From the NCBI GenBank assembly GCA_014359885.1, contig JACIYN010000026.1, positions 1 through 57,413 of the forward strand: a DNA stretch of 57,413 nucleotides, given 5' to 3'. Every line of letters starts with the position of its first letter. Position 1 is the first letter of the stretch. Positions 8,541 to 17,994 of the stretch are shown here, piece after piece. Position numbers and translations under genes: made by a program. This DNA comes from Desulfacinum sp. (GTDB lineage Bacteria; Desulfobacterota; Syntrophobacteria; Syntrophobacterales; DSM-9756). The notes beneath the pieces were generated by a model. That model saw only the letters and a list, made by a program, of their open reading frames with translations, did no database searches and had not been told where the DNA came from.

Positions 8541-9821
8541 TCAGTCGAACAACAGCCGCGGAATCCACAGGGTCAAAGGAGACCAGAAGGTGATGAGCAC
8601 CAGATCCACCAGGAGGATCAAGAGGAAGGGAATGATCTTGTGTACCACCGATTCCAGCCGACAGCCCGCGATGCTGCAGGACACGATGAGGCAGATCCCC
8701 AGGGGCGGCGTGAGCATGCCGATGGCCAGGTTGACCACCACGATGGCTCCCAACTGGATGAGGTCGATTCCCAGACTGGGAAGCAGGGGCAGAAGCACCG
8801 GCACCAGGAGGATGAGGGCCGCGGTGGTTTCCACGAAGGTGCCCGCCGCCAGGAGCACCACGTTGATGAGAATGAGCAGAGCCGTGGGATGGGTGGTGAT
8901 GGAGAGCAGCGATTGGGCCAGCTGGGCGGGGATGTCCTCGATGGCCATGAACCAGCTGAAGATGGAGGCCGCTGCAATGATGAAGAGAATGAGGCTGGAG
9001 GTGAGGGTGGCCTGGATGAAGAGGGCGGGAAGATCCCGCCAGTGCAGCTGGCGATGGACGAAGAGGCCCACGAACAGGGCGTAGAGGGTGGCCACGGCGG
9101 CCGATTCCGTGGCGGTGAAGATCCCTCCGAGGATGCCTCCCAGGATGAGTACCGGAGCGCCCAAGGCCCATTTGGCGTCCCAGAGGCGCCGCACGAGGCG
9201 CGACGGGGAAAACCCTTCCACCGTTCCGTAACGGTGCCGGATGGACAGGAACGTGGACACCGCAATGAGGCTCGCTCCCATGAGAAGCCCCGGCAGGAGC
9301 CCTGCGGCGAAGAGCTTTCCGATGCTCGCTCCCGTGAGAAAACCGAAAATGATCATGGGAATGCTGGGTGGAATGATGACCCCGATGGATCCGCCGGCCG
9401 CCTGCACCGCACCGGCAAACCCCCTGTCGTAACCGCGCCGGATCATGGACGGGATGAGGATGGTTCCCACCGCCGCCGTGTCGGCCGCGGCCGACCCGCT
9501 GATCCCTGCGAAAAACATGGCCGACACCACGGAAACGGCCGCCAGGCCCCCCGGGAGCCACCCCACCAGCGCCTCCGCCAGGGAAACCACCCGACGCGAG
9601 ATGCCCCCGGCTTCCATCAGAGCGCCCGCGATCATGAAAAGCGGCACGGCCATGAGCGGAAAGGAGTCCACGCCCGCGTAAAGGCGCTGGATGACCATCA
9701 TGAGCGGGAAGCCCCCGTGGATCCACAAAGCGGCCAGGGATCCCAGGCCGATGGCCAGGGCGATGGGCGTGTTCAGCGCAAAAAGAAGCGCCATGATGCC
9801 GAAAAGAAGGGCTGCCGTCAT
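8541..9821 (-). CDS. TRAP transporter large permease (DctM family)
   Basis: A 426-residue, highly hydrophobic protein of the DctM type, the ion-coupled channel subunit of a tripartite periplasmic (TRAP) transporter. Visible family features include the GISGSAAADTAAVG segment, the IIPPSIPMIIFG segment near residue 145 and repeated long hydrophobic helices spanning the inner membrane. It starts 13 bases after the small permease and is the last gene of a minus-strand operon that also holds the binding protein, an isomerase-like enzyme and an acyl-CoA synthetase. The substrate is probably a carboxylate or sugar acid, but the sequence does not fix which. Confidence 0.95.
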   Translation of the reverse strand: MTAALLFGIMALLFALNTPIALAIGLGSLAALWIHGGFPLMMVIQRLYAGVDSFPLMAVPLFMIAGALMEAGGISRRVVSLAEALVGWLPGGLAAVSVVSAMFFAGISGSAAADTAAVGTILIPSMIRRGYDRGFAGAVQAAGGSIGVIIPPSIPMIIFGFLTGASIGKLFAAGLLPGLLMGASLIAVSTFLSIRHRYGTVEGFSPSRLVRRLWDAKWALGAPVLILGGILGGIFTATESAAVATLYALFVGLFVHRQLHWRDLPALFIQATLTSSLILFIIAAASIFSWFMAIEDIPAQLAQSLLSITTHPTALLILINVVLLAAGTFVETTAALILLVPVLLPLLPSLGIDLIQLGAIVVVNLAIGMLTPPLGICLIVSCSIAGCRLESVVHKIIPFLLILLVDLVLITFWSPLTLWIPRLLFD

Positions 9822-9834
9822 GGTCCGGTAAGGC

Positions 9835-10305
9835 TCACTTTCTTACCATCTCCAGGATCCGACTGGCGGCATGCAGGAGGAAGATGAGGCCGCTCAGGGG
9901 AATGACCGCATAGGGGATTCCCATGGGAATCCCCAGGGCCGCCGTCTTTTGGCCGGCGATGAAACGGATGAAATGGACGCCGTAGAGCACCAGCACAGCG
10001 AAAAAGAGGAGGGAAAGCCCCAACACCGTCAACTCCACCGCCTTTCTCGGGGCGGGCGGGAAGCGGCGAACCACCAGGTCGATCCCCACGTGGGCCTTCC
10101 TCTTGTAGGCGGCCGTGGCCCCCAGGAAGGTGATCCACACCAGCAGCATGCGCCCCGCTTCTTCCGACCAGAAAAGCGAGTGGTTCAGAACGTAGCGGCA
10201 GAAAACCTGCACGCCGGTGACGAGGGCCATGGAAAATCCGAAGAGGAAGAGGGATCGCTCCACCAGGCCGTTGATGCGGTCACTCAACACAAGGAGCCAG
10301 TGCAT
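9835..10305 (-). CDS. TRAP transporter small permease (DctQ family)
   Basis: A 156-residue, four-helix membrane protein of the DctQ type, the accessory subunit that pairs with DctM. Family features are the early FSMALVTGVQVFCRYVLNHSLFWSEE segment (in pieces: QVFCRYVL, then WSEEAGR) and the HVGIDLV motif in the second half. The order binding protein, small permease, large permease is standard for TRAP systems. A repeat-bearing gap of 178 bases separates it from the binding-protein gene upstream, where partial transcript termination or processing could reduce permease output relative to the binding protein. Confidence 0.93.
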   Translation of the reverse strand: MHWLLVLSDRINGLVERSLFLFGFSMALVTGVQVFCRYVLNHSLFWSEEAGRMLLVWITFLGATAAYKRKAHVGIDLVVRRFPPAPRKAVELTVLGLSLLFFAVLVLYGVHFIRFIAGQKTAALGIPMGIPYAVIPLSGLIFLLHAASRILEMVRK

Positions 10306-10371
10306 TTCTCTGCCCTCGATCGAGCGTTTTGTCAGTGGGGCTTTCCATTGCCGCGCGCTTAGCTGGCGGGG

Positions 10372-10426
10372 ATAAACCCCGCCCCTACCCGGGTAGTCAA
10401 GCTGTTCCTGTAGGGGCGGGCTTTAT
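10372..10426. repeat. inverted repeat of the GTAGGGGCGG family
   Basis: Two arms, ATAAACCCCGCCCCTAC and GTAGGGGCGGGCTTTAT, flank 21 bases between the TRAP binding-protein and small-permease genes. The transcript could fold into a strong hairpin. Related arms lie at 49169-49222 and 51214-51240. Confidence 0.7.
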
Positions 10427-10483
10427 GCGCGCCCGTCACAGCCGCACAACGAGAAGGAATCGTCCAACCAGGTTTGCAGCCGC

Positions 10484-11479
10484 TTACTGCCCTCGGATTT
10501 GGCGCACCGCATCCAGGAAGGCCTCAAGCATGGCCTGAACTTCCGAGCCGGCGTAGATGTCCAGATTCCGAATGTCGGACACCCTGGCTCGAAAGGTGGC
10601 CAGGTCCGGATGCTCGTTCACCTGCATGCCGGCCGCCTTGAGCTTGCTCAGAAAGTCCGCCTCGTTGTCCCGGTTCCATTGGCGCTGGTAGAGGGCGGCT
10701 TCCTGCATGCAGCGTTGAATGAGTTCCTGATCCGCGGCCGCAAGACCGTTGAACCAGTCCAGGTTGGCCACGTCGATATGAGCGGAATAGACATGGCCGG
10801 TGAGGGACAGATACTTCTGCACTTCGTAGAGCTTGTACGTCCAGATGACCCACAGGGGGTTTTCCTGGGCGTCGATGGTCCCCTGCTGCAATTCCGTGTA
10901 GATGGGCCAGCCCATGGGCGTGGGGTTGGCGCCCAACAGCCGCCACAGCTCCTTGTGCAGCACCGACTCCATCACCCGGATCTTGATCCCCTTCACATCG
11001 TCCACGGTGTGGACCGGCCGCACATTGTTGGTGAGATGCCGGAAGCCGTTCTCGGAAAAGGCCAGGCCCTTGAACCGGGCCTTTTCCAGGGCCTTGAGGA
11101 GCTTTTGGCCGGCGGGCCCGTCCAACACCTGATCCACCTCGCGGGCGTCGGCGAAAAGGAAGGGGTAGTTGATGACGCGGACTTCGGGGATGAACACGTC
11201 GAACGGCCCGGCGGTGATCACGCCCATCTGCACCGTGTTCATCTGGATCTGCTGCAGGATCTGGGTTTCCGTTCCCAGGGACGCGCTGTGGTAGATCTTC
11301 ACCTCGTAGTCGGACCGGGCCTCCAGGAGCTCCTTGAACTTTTCCGCGCAGACGTTCTGGGCCGATCCCGGTTTGGTCACCACGCCCAGTTTGATGGTCG
11401 CCCCCGCCCAGGCGGACGCACCGCCCAAAAGCATCAGTCCCATGCAGAACAGCGCCAGCCGCTTCGCCCAGATCTTCAT
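10484..11479 (-). CDS. TRAP transporter periplasmic binding protein (DctP family)
   Basis: A 331-residue DctP-family solute receptor. It has a Sec signal peptide ([11 protein letters not shown] then a hydrophobic stretch, likely cut after AWA near residue 25). The GIKIRVMES segment carries the Arg that in this family binds the substrate carboxylate. Length matches the family. An AAAAAGGAGAG ribosome site precedes the ATG. It hands substrate to the DctQ/DctM subunits encoded just downstream. Neighbouring acyl-CoA synthetase and isomerase genes suggest that the ligand is an organic acid that is then degraded, but this is context only. Confidence 0.94.
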   Translation of the reverse strand: MKIWAKRLALFCMGLMLLGGASAWAGATIKLGVVTKPGSAQNVCAEKFKELLEARSDYEVKIYHSASLGTETQILQQIQMNTVQMGVITAGPFDVFIPEVRVINYPFLFADAREVDQVLDGPAGQKLLKALEKARFKGLAFSENGFRHLTNNVRPVHTVDDVKGIKIRVMESVLHKELWRLLGANPTPMGWPIYTELQQGTIDAQENPLWVIWTYKLYEVQKYLSLTGHVYSAHIDVANLDWFNGLAAADQELIQRCMQEAALYQRQWNRDNEADFLSKLKAAGMQVNEHPDLATFRARVSDIRNLDIYAGSEVQAMLEAFLDAVRQIRGQ

Positions 11480-11534
11480 GGCCCTCTCCTTTTTCCGTGA
11501 AAAAGAACCGCCCCCGGGGCTCCGGCCCTAAAGA

Positions 11535-12374
11535 CTACTCCTTCCAGAACCCCCGATCCTTCAGGTACGCGGCGGCCGCTTCCACCACCTCCCCGGCGTC
11601 CCGCTCCACCGAGGAAAGATGCACGGTGACGGCGCCCGCGTAGCCCGACTCCCTGACGCACTGGAGGAAGGAAGGAATATCCAATCCCCCTTCCCCCAAA
11701 GCTACGTGCCTGTGCTTCCGGTCTTTCGGAATATCGGAAAGGTGGATGTGGACCACGTGGTCTCGAAGCCTCTCGAAGGCCTCGCAGGGGTCCTCCCCCA
11801 GGCACCACACGTGCCCCGCATCGAAATCCACCCCTAGCGCCTTCAAGTCGCCCAGTTCGTCCACCATGGCCTTCAGTTGCGTGCTGGAACGCAGAAGGCC
11901 TTCCGGCTCGCATTGGATGAGCAGGCGCACTCCCAGCCTGGCGGCCAAGGGCAGAACGCGGTGCATGTTGGCCACGAAAAGCCGCCACGCCTCCTTTTCG
12001 TTCATGGACTCCGGAATGGGGCCGCCCCCGTCGGTGCTGACGCTGGGGATTCCCAGGGCGGCCGCAAGCCGAAGGCTGTCCAGGGTGTAGCGGATCCGGA
12101 GCTCCCTCTGCTTCCAGTCCTCTTCGATCCAGGAGGGGCGCACGCCTTCGCCCAGGGCGGTCACCGAACTGCTGTTGAGGTTCACCACCTTCATCCTGCG
12201 GTCCTTGAGGCAACGGGCCAGTTCATCGATCTGGGAGGCCTGGAAGTCTTCGGGAAAGAGATGGGGCCGATCCGCCAGCAACTCCACGGCCCGAAACCCT
12301 CCCTTGGCGATGGCGTCCACCGCTTCCTTGAGGCTTCGAAGGCGAAACGTGGCGGCACTGAAGGCAAACTCCAT
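11535..12374 (-). CDS. sugar phosphate isomerase/epimerase-like TIM-barrel protein
   Basis: A 279-residue xylose-isomerase-like TIM barrel (AP-endonuclease 2 superfamily). Metal-ligand candidates sit at strand ends: Glu in IQCEPEG, Asp/His in GVDFDAGHVW, His in VVHIHLSD, and the final acidic position near SSVERD. It could isomerise or epimerise a sugar or hydroxy-acid substrate. I chose ATG 12374, which has a GGAG ribosome site; the longer in-frame extension would run through the end of the acyl-CoA synthetase gene. It sits 10 bases after that gene and 55 before the TRAP binding protein, clearly in one operon. The substrate is unknown. Confidence 0.82.
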   Translation of the reverse strand: MEFAFSAATFRLRSLKEAVDAIAKGGFRAVELLADRPHLFPEDFQASQIDELARCLKDRRMKVVNLNSSSVTALGEGVRPSWIEEDWKQRELRIRYTLDSLRLAAALGIPSVSTDGGGPIPESMNEKEAWRLFVANMHRVLPLAARLGVRLLIQCEPEGLLRSSTQLKAMVDELGDLKALGVDFDAGHVWCLGEDPCEAFERLRDHVVHIHLSDIPKDRKHRHVALGEGGLDIPSFLQCVRESGYAGAVTVHLSSVERDAGEVVEAAAAYLKDRGFWKE

Positions 12375-12384
12375 GGATCGCTCC

Positions 12385-14442
12385 TTATTTCCTGTTGTCG
12401 AGGGTGGCCCGCCAATCCAGAGCCACCCATCCCTTTTCGTAGACGCGAACGGGATTGAGATCCAGCTCCATGACTTCCGTAAGGTCATGGAGCAGCCAGG
12501 AGAGCCGAACCACGCCGTCCACCAGGGCGTCCTCGTCCAGCTTGGGCCGTCCCCGCACTCCCCGCAACAGGGCCGTTCCACGGCATTCCTCCAGCATGGC
12601 CCGCGCCTGCCGGGGGCTCAAGGGTCCCACGCGGAGGGCCGTCTCCCGGAAAACCTCCACGTAGATGCCGCCGAGTCCCGCAATCACCACGGGACCGAAC
12701 GTATGGTCCCGGCGACCACCCACGAGCCATTCCAGGCCCGGTTCCGCCATCCTTTGCACGAGCACACGAGGGCCCAGTTCCTCGAGGCGGCCGTAGGCCT
12801 TCCTTACCTCCTCCTCGGTGGTCAGATCCAGGAACACTCCGCCCGCGTCGGTCTTGTGGATCACGTGAGGATTGGCCGTCTTGAGCGCCACGGGAAGGCC
12901 CAGCTTCGAGGCCGCCAGCACGGCTTCTTCCTCGCTTTCCGCCACTTCCCAAGCGACCACGGGGATGCCGTAGCAGTCAAGCAGTTGCGCCAGCAGGTCC
13001 GGGGCCGCCGGGCCCGATTCCGCCCCTTCCAGAAGGCGCCGGGCCTCTTCCCGGCGGATCCCCCCCGGCGGCTCCGTTCCGAACACTTCCACCGGGCCCC
13101 CTCGGAAGTCCCGATTCCAGGCCAGGGCCTGCAGCGCATCCCGGGGATCCGTGAAGAGGGGATAACCGGCCGCCCTTTTGTTCACTTCCAGCTCCCCGTG
13201 CATGGTGAACACGCACACGGCGATGGGCTTTCCGGCCACCTTCATGATCCTTCCCAGCTCCACGATCAGCCGCCGGCACGGATCGGCATCGAAGATCCCC
13301 TGGTAGTTGAGGATGAAGAGGACGCCGTCCACATCGTCCCGCCGGATGCTTTCCGCTGCCAGCACCTTGTAAAGATCCAGGTCGAACACATCCCCCAGGT
13401 CCATGGGGTTGTGAAATTGGATCACACCGGCACGGGCATGTCGTTCCGCCTCCTCGATGAGCTCCTCGGGAAAGGGCGGCAGCTGGAAGCCGAACTCATC
13501 GGCCGCATCCGCCGCCATTACGGCATGGCCGCCGGAGCGGGAAATGACCGCCAGGCGGGGCCCTTTCATGGGCGGCAGATGGAAGCCCTTGATGGCCCGC
13601 AGGGCCTCGTTTTGGTCCGACACCCGCAGGATGCCGCTCTGGCGGAAGGCGGCATCCACCACCCGATCGTCGGCGGAAAGGGAAGCGGAATGGGACCGGG
13701 CGATGACGGATCCGGAACCGCCCCGGTTGGACTTGTGCACCAGGATGGGTTTGGGGGAGGAGGCGGCGACCTGCATGAGGCGGCGCCCGTCGGCGATGCC
13801 CTCCAGATAGGCGAAGATCACGCGGGTCTGGTCGTCGCCCACCAGGTATTCCAGGATGTCGTTCTCGTCCACATCCAGCTTGTTTCCGATGCTCGCGAAT
13901 TTGGAAAAACCTATGTTTTCCGCGGCGTAGTTGTTGATCGCCATGGCCCCCACGCCGCCGCTTTGCGAGATGATTCCCACACGGCCGGGATCGGCTTCCG
14001 GCTTCATGGGCATGAAGGGAACGGCCAGCCCCGTGTGCCTGTTGATCACCCCAATGCAGTTGGGTCCGATCATCCGCATATTGTACTTGGCCAGGGCCTC
14101 CTGGATTTCCCGCTCCAGGCCGCGGCGATCGTCCCCCAGCTCGCGAAAGCCCGCCGATTCCACCACCACCCTTTTAACGCCCTTCTCGCCGCATTGGCGG
14201 ATCACTTCCGGTACCGCCCGAGCCGGCACCAGCACGGCCGCCAGGTCCACGGGATCGGGCACATCCAGGATGGTCGGATAGATCTTATGGCCCAGGAACA
14301 CCCCCCCCTTGGGTCCCACCAGATGGATCAGCCCCTGATACTGAAACTGCATGAGATTGAACACGATGGCGCGTCCCAGATTCGTCGGCGAACTGGAAAC
14401 ACCAATGACAGCAACACTCGACGCATTGAAAAAAAGGTCCAT
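12385..14442 (-). CDS. ADP-forming acyl-CoA synthetase (fused alpha-beta)
   Basis: A 685-residue NDP-forming acetate/acyl-CoA ligase with both halves in one chain. The N-terminal CoA-binding Rossmann domain (VAVIGVSSSPTNLG) and succinyl-CoA-ligase-like domains come first, with the phospho-His in ARSHSASLSADD. An ATP-grasp domain follows in the last 220 residues (LPVALKTANPHVIHKTDAGGV). It interconverts acyl-CoA and acid with ADP/ATP, either saving energy from acyl-CoA or activating an imported acid. It is the first gene of the TRAP operon, which favours a role in catabolism of the imported acid. The gap to fabD (263 bases) must hold the promoters of both divergent genes. Confidence 0.9.
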   Translation of the reverse strand: MDLFFNASSVAVIGVSSSPTNLGRAIVFNLMQFQYQGLIHLVGPKGGVFLGHKIYPTILDVPDPVDLAAVLVPARAVPEVIRQCGEKGVKRVVVESAGFRELGDDRRGLEREIQEALAKYNMRMIGPNCIGVINRHTGLAVPFMPMKPEADPGRVGIISQSGGVGAMAINNYAAENIGFSKFASIGNKLDVDENDILEYLVGDDQTRVIFAYLEGIADGRRLMQVAASSPKPILVHKSNRGGSGSVIARSHSASLSADDRVVDAAFRQSGILRVSDQNEALRAIKGFHLPPMKGPRLAVISRSGGHAVMAADAADEFGFQLPPFPEELIEEAERHARAGVIQFHNPMDLGDVFDLDLYKVLAAESIRRDDVDGVLFILNYQGIFDADPCRRLIVELGRIMKVAGKPIAVCVFTMHGELEVNKRAAGYPLFTDPRDALQALAWNRDFRGGPVEVFGTEPPGGIRREEARRLLEGAESGPAAPDLLAQLLDCYGIPVVAWEVAESEEEAVLAASKLGLPVALKTANPHVIHKTDAGGVFLDLTTEEEVRKAYGRLEELGPRVLVQRMAEPGLEWLVGGRRDHTFGPVVIAGLGGIYVEVFRETALRVGPLSPRQARAMLEECRGTALLRGVRGRPKLDEDALVDGVVRLSWLLHDLTEVMELDLNPVRVYEKGWVALDWRATLDNRK

Positions 14443-14625
14443 TCATCCCCTCCGATTTTTCGGGCCGCAATTGAGGAGCGGGCCATTCCCCTCCCGGCGC
14501 CGAAGCGCGGGGCCCGCTCACAAGGCTTTCCAGAACTTGCCACAACTTCCGGTCAGCGTGAAGCCCATATTTGCGGAAGGGATTCCGGGCGCCCCTTTGC
14601 CGGGCCGAGGAGGTCTTCGCTTTTC

Positions 14626-14652
14626 TTGACAAAGACGACCGGCCTTTATAAA
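14626..14652 (+). promoter_or_regulatory. candidate promoter of fabD
   Basis: TTGACA at 14626-14631 and TATAAA at 14647-14652. The 15-base spacer is shorter than optimal. It lies 54 bases before the fabD start, in the gap between divergent genes. Confidence 0.45.
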
Positions 14653-14705
14653 AGCGGCGCAAACTTGGATTTCGGACACTTCTATCAAGAGAGGACACCG
14701 GCACC

Positions 14706-15632
14706 ATGAAAAAGTGGGTTTTTCTCTTTCCCGGCCAGGGCTCCCAGTACGTGGGCATGGGCAAGGACTTCTACGACCAGTACGCCGAAGTGCGGGAGCT
14801 TTTTGAAAAGGCGGGAGACCTTCTTCACATGGACATGAAGAAGCTCTGCTTCGAAGGTCCCGAAGAGGTTCTCGTGCAGACCCAAAACGTGCAGCCGGCC
14901 ATCACCCTGGTCAATATCGCGTGCCTCACCGTGCTGCGGCTCCATGAGATCCACCCCGCCGCGGCCGCAGGCCACAGCCTGGGCGAATACAGCGCTCTTT
15001 ACGCCGCAGGCGTTCTCGATCTGGAAGACACCCTCACCCTGGTGCTCCACCGGGGACGCTACATGCACGAAGCCTCCCTGGAACGCCCCGGCGCCATGGC
15101 GGCCGTCATGGACCTGGACACGGAAAACCTGGAAAACGTCTGCCGGCTCTGTGATGTGGAGGTGGCCAACATCAACTGCGCCGACCAGATCATCATCACG
15201 GGGCCGGTGGAGGCCGTGGATCGCGCCCTGGAAGCCAGTGCCGAAGCGGGGGCCAAGAAGTGCATCAAGCTCAACGTGAGCGGCCCCTGGCACAGCCGCT
15301 GCATGGAATCGGCCCGGGATCGATTCGAGCCGCACGTGCGCAGTGCCCGCTTTTCGGAACCCCGCATTCCCGTGGTGAACAACGTGGACGCCAAGCCCCT
15401 GGCCGACGCGGCCGAGGCCCCCGGCAAGCTGGTGGGCCAGATCTGCGGGTCCGTCTTGTGGAAGCAGTCCATGGAGTGGTTCCTGGAAAACGGCTACGAC
15501 CACTTTGTGGAGGTGGGGCCCAAGAAGGTGCTTCGCGGCCTGATGCGGCGGATCGACAGAAAGGCGGTGGTCCACAACGTGGAGGATTCCGCCACCCTGA
15601 CCGCCTTCCTCCAGGCCAATGGGGCGGCCTGA
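14706..15632 (+). CDS. fabD: malonyl-CoA:ACP transacylase
   Basis: A 308-residue FabD that loads malonyl groups onto acyl carrier protein for fatty acid synthesis. The N-terminus has the FPGQGSQYVGMG oxyanion segment, the nucleophile is Ser91 in GHSLGEYS, and the catalytic His follows in SGPWHSRCM near residue 199. Length is normal. Unusually for fabD it stands alone here, with no fabH, fabG, acpP or fabF beside it. The divergent acyl-CoA synthetase operon lies upstream. Confidence 0.95.
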   Translation: MKKWVFLFPGQGSQYVGMGKDFYDQYAEVRELFEKAGDLLHMDMKKLCFEGPEEVLVQTQNVQPAITLVNIACLTVLRLHEIHPAAAAGHSLGEYSALYAAGVLDLEDTLTLVLHRGRYMHEASLERPGAMAAVMDLDTENLENVCRLCDVEVANINCADQIIITGPVEAVDRALEASAEAGAKKCIKLNVSGPWHSRCMESARDRFEPHVRSARFSEPRIPVVNNVDAKPLADAAEAPGKLVGQICGSVLWKQSMEWFLENGYDHFVEVGPKKVLRGLMRRIDRKAVVHNVEDSATLTAFLQANGAA

Positions 15633-15937
15633 CGAGCCCGCAGCCGAACCATGCGCCGCAACGGAGAAAAATCTTTCGACCCTGCGGCGGTGAGGGAGTC
15701 TTGCGTGGGAGCGCCGATAGGCGCCAAAAGCCGAGGGGCGCCACAAAGAGTGGCCGCGGGGTTTCAGCCCCGCGGGGAAGAGACCCTCGAGCTCCGCAAA
15801 AGGAGAGGATCCGAACGGGTTATCCTTCGTCGGAATCCTTCTTTTCGCAGCCCTGAAGGGCTGCGTTACATGGGGCAAAGGGCGGGGCTAGATGGAGCAA
15901 AGGGCTGCGCCACGATGCCAAGCCCCGGCAGCCCACG
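15633..15937. other. intergenic gap with palindromic repeats
   Basis: The 305-base gap between the convergent fabD and tyrA-aroB genes has no supported gene. It contains two perfect or near-perfect palindromes that recur elsewhere: CCGCGGGGTTTCAGCCCCGCGG at 15754-15775 (core shared with M1 elements) and CGCAGCCCTGAAGGGCTGCG at 15846-15865 (near-identical at 21718-21737). A short GGGAGCGCCGATAGGCGCC hairpin lies near 15700-15722. No T-tract terminator was clear. Confidence 0.6.
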
Positions 15938-17950
15938 TCAGGCCCCCTCCCCGGCCCGGATCACTTCCAGAGCTTCCAGCACCGCCCGGTCGGGAACCGA
16001 CCGAAAACGGTCCACCCGGCCGATCTTCCTGGGGATCACCCAGACCAGCCCCTCTCCCCCCTTTTTCTTGTCGTGACGCATGGCGGCGAGAACCCGTTCG
16101 GGATCGGCCGCCAGGGGGCTTCGGAGAGGGAGCCCGAAGGCTTTCAGAAGATCCTCGGCTGTCTTTTCCAGGGCCGGATCCGTCTCCCCCAGAAGCACCC
16201 CGATGCGCAGGGCCACCCGGATCCCCAGTCCCACCGCGTGCCCGTGCGCCAGGGCATATCCGCTGACCGCTTCCAGGGCGTGCCCCGTGGTGTGGCCCAG
16301 GTTGAGAAGCTGGCGAAGCCCGAAATCCTTTTCGTCCGCCGCCACGTAGCGGCGCTTGATCCGCAGGCTTTCCGTTACGATCTCTTCCGTTTCCTCGGCC
16401 GGCAGCGGATAGGGGTCCCCCCGTCTGCGGGCAAGGGACGTGAGAACCTCCAGGAGCCGCCCTCCTTCCAGGAAGGCGTACTTGATGACTTCCGCCATGC
16501 CGTTTTGCCATTCCCGCTCCGGCAGAGTGGTCAGAAAGTCGGGATCCACCAGCACCGCTTCCGGATGATGAAAGCTCCCCAGCAGGTTCTTCCCCTCGTC
16601 CAGATCCACCCCCGTCTTGCCTCCCAGGCAGCTGTCCACCTGGGCCAACAGGGTGGTGGGCACCTGGACCACGGGAACACCCCGCATGTAGATGGACGCC
16701 AGGAACCCGATGACATCCCCGGTCACACCTCCGCCGACGGCCACAAAGACGCTGGTTCGGTCCGCCCCTGCCTCCAGGGCCCTCCGGGCGAGTTTTTCCA
16801 CCTGGGAAAGCCGCTTGTGGGCTTCTCGAGCTTCCCACTCCACCCACAGGACCTCGGCCCCCGGTGGAAGGATCTTTTCCCGCCACAGGTCGGCCACCCG
16901 CCGATCCACAAAGATGACGGGGCGCCTTCCCGGGAATTTGTCCCGGAGCCAGGCACCCAGGGATCGGGCGGAGCGTCTTCCGATGGTCACGCCCGGGACG
17001 GGTTCCGTCGACCGGGACTCCCGCTCTTGGGCTTTGTGAGGCGATCCCGACCCCGTTTGATCCACCCCGTTGTTGTTCTGGTGCCAGGTGAGAAGCCGGT
17101 TCGTTTCCTGCAAGGCCTGGGCGCAGAAGCCGCCCAGATAGTCCCTGGTTCGGTGGAAGTCTTGGATGAAATCATCCCAGCGCCCTTTGCGAACCAAATC
17201 CAGGCTCCTTTGAAAGGCTCCCTGAAAGGCCTCTAGGGCCTCGTCCTTGAAGGGGTTTTTCATGCCGATGGCCGCATAGAGGTGGGGATCCTGGGCAAAA
17301 AGCCGCCCGATGAGATCCAGCTCCAACCGGTAAATGGGACTGGTGAAGCGCAGGCTTTCCTCAACGGACACGTTCAAGGAGCGCAGGCAGTGGCCCAGAA
17401 CCACGGTGGCCATGTGGGGAATGAGCTGAATGACGGTCATCATCCGGTCGTGCTGTTCGGCCGGACACTCGTGGACCTTCAGGCCCGCCTCCCGGAGCAG
17501 GTTCATGAGCCAATTCCAGGGGGCATCCGGCACCCGCCCCCGACAGACGATCATGGTTTGACCGGAAAAACTGGTCACATACGGCCCGTACATGGGGTGC
17601 AGTCCCACGAACCAGGCCGCCGACGCCTCCAACACCCTCATGGGTTCCACCTTGAGGGAGCAGATATCGAGCACGAGCTGCCCGGGCCGAAAGTGCGGGC
17701 GGAGCGCTTCGAGGATCTCCACGGCCCGGTGCAGCGGAACACTGACCAGGACCACGTCGCTTTGAGCGATGAGGTCCTGGTTGTTCAGTGGAGTGGATAG
17801 GTCCGAGACGATGACGGGATAGCCGCGGGAAGAGAAAAACCGCTGAAAGAGTCTCCCCATGGCGCCCAGGCCGCCGATGATGCCGACCGTGGGCTTTTCC
17901 ATCCAGCCGCTAAAGTCGGAGCAGGTGTCCTGCATATGTCCTCCGTCCAT
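15938..17950 (-). CDS. tyrA/aroB: fused prephenate dehydrogenase - 3-dehydroquinate synthase
   Basis: A 670-residue protein joining two aromatic-pathway enzymes. Residues about 18-275 match the dehydrogenase domain of TyrA: NAD site VGIIGGLGAMGRLF, catalytic His in VGLHPMYGP, and the SPIYRLELDLIGRLFAQDP segment. A hydrophilic linker (about 290-335) leads to a full-length AroB: GGGVTGDVIGF, VPTTLLAQVDSCLGGKTG, and the zinc-site region with NLGHTTGHALE and HGHAVGLGI. Both active sites look intact. No chorismate mutase domain is present. It starts 44 bases after DAHP synthase and shares its attenuator. ATG 17950 is the first in-frame start; ATG 17935 has a better GGAGG but only 4 bases spacing. 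Confidence 0.92.
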   Translation of the reverse strand: MDGGHMQDTCSDFSGWMEKPTVGIIGGLGAMGRLFQRFFSSRGYPVIVSDLSTPLNNQDLIAQSDVVLVSVPLHRAVEILEALRPHFRPGQLVLDICSLKVEPMRVLEASAAWFVGLHPMYGPYVTSFSGQTMIVCRGRVPDAPWNWLMNLLREAGLKVHECPAEQHDRMMTVIQLIPHMATVVLGHCLRSLNVSVEESLRFTSPIYRLELDLIGRLFAQDPHLYAAIGMKNPFKDEALEAFQGAFQRSLDLVRKGRWDDFIQDFHRTRDYLGGFCAQALQETNRLLTWHQNNNGVDQTGSGSPHKAQERESRSTEPVPGVTIGRRSARSLGAWLRDKFPGRRPVIFVDRRVADLWREKILPPGAEVLWVEWEAREAHKRLSQVEKLARRALEAGADRTSVFVAVGGGVTGDVIGFLASIYMRGVPVVQVPTTLLAQVDSCLGGKTGVDLDEGKNLLGSFHHPEAVLVDPDFLTTLPEREWQNGMAEVIKYAFLEGGRLLEVLTSLARRRGDPYPLPAEETEEIVTESLRIKRRYVAADEKDFGLRQLLNLGHTTGHALEAVSGYALAHGHAVGLGIRVALRIGVLLGETDPALEKTAEDLLKAFGLPLRSPLAADPERVLAAMRHDKKKGGEGLVWVIPRKIGRVDRFRSVPDRAVLEALEVIRAGEGA

Positions 17951-17994
17951 TTCCCCAACCGGTTCCCGAGTCCTTTAGCTGCGGGATTCATCTT

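Noticed and set aside
12375..12581. N-terminal extension of the isomerase-like protein
   Set aside because: It would overlap the acyl-CoA synthetase 3' end by about 200 bases; ATG 12374 fits the family start and has a ribosome site.
12175..14709. An 844-codon open frame on the plus strand
   Set aside because: It is the antisense shadow of the acyl-CoA synthetase and isomerase genes, with no recognisable motif.
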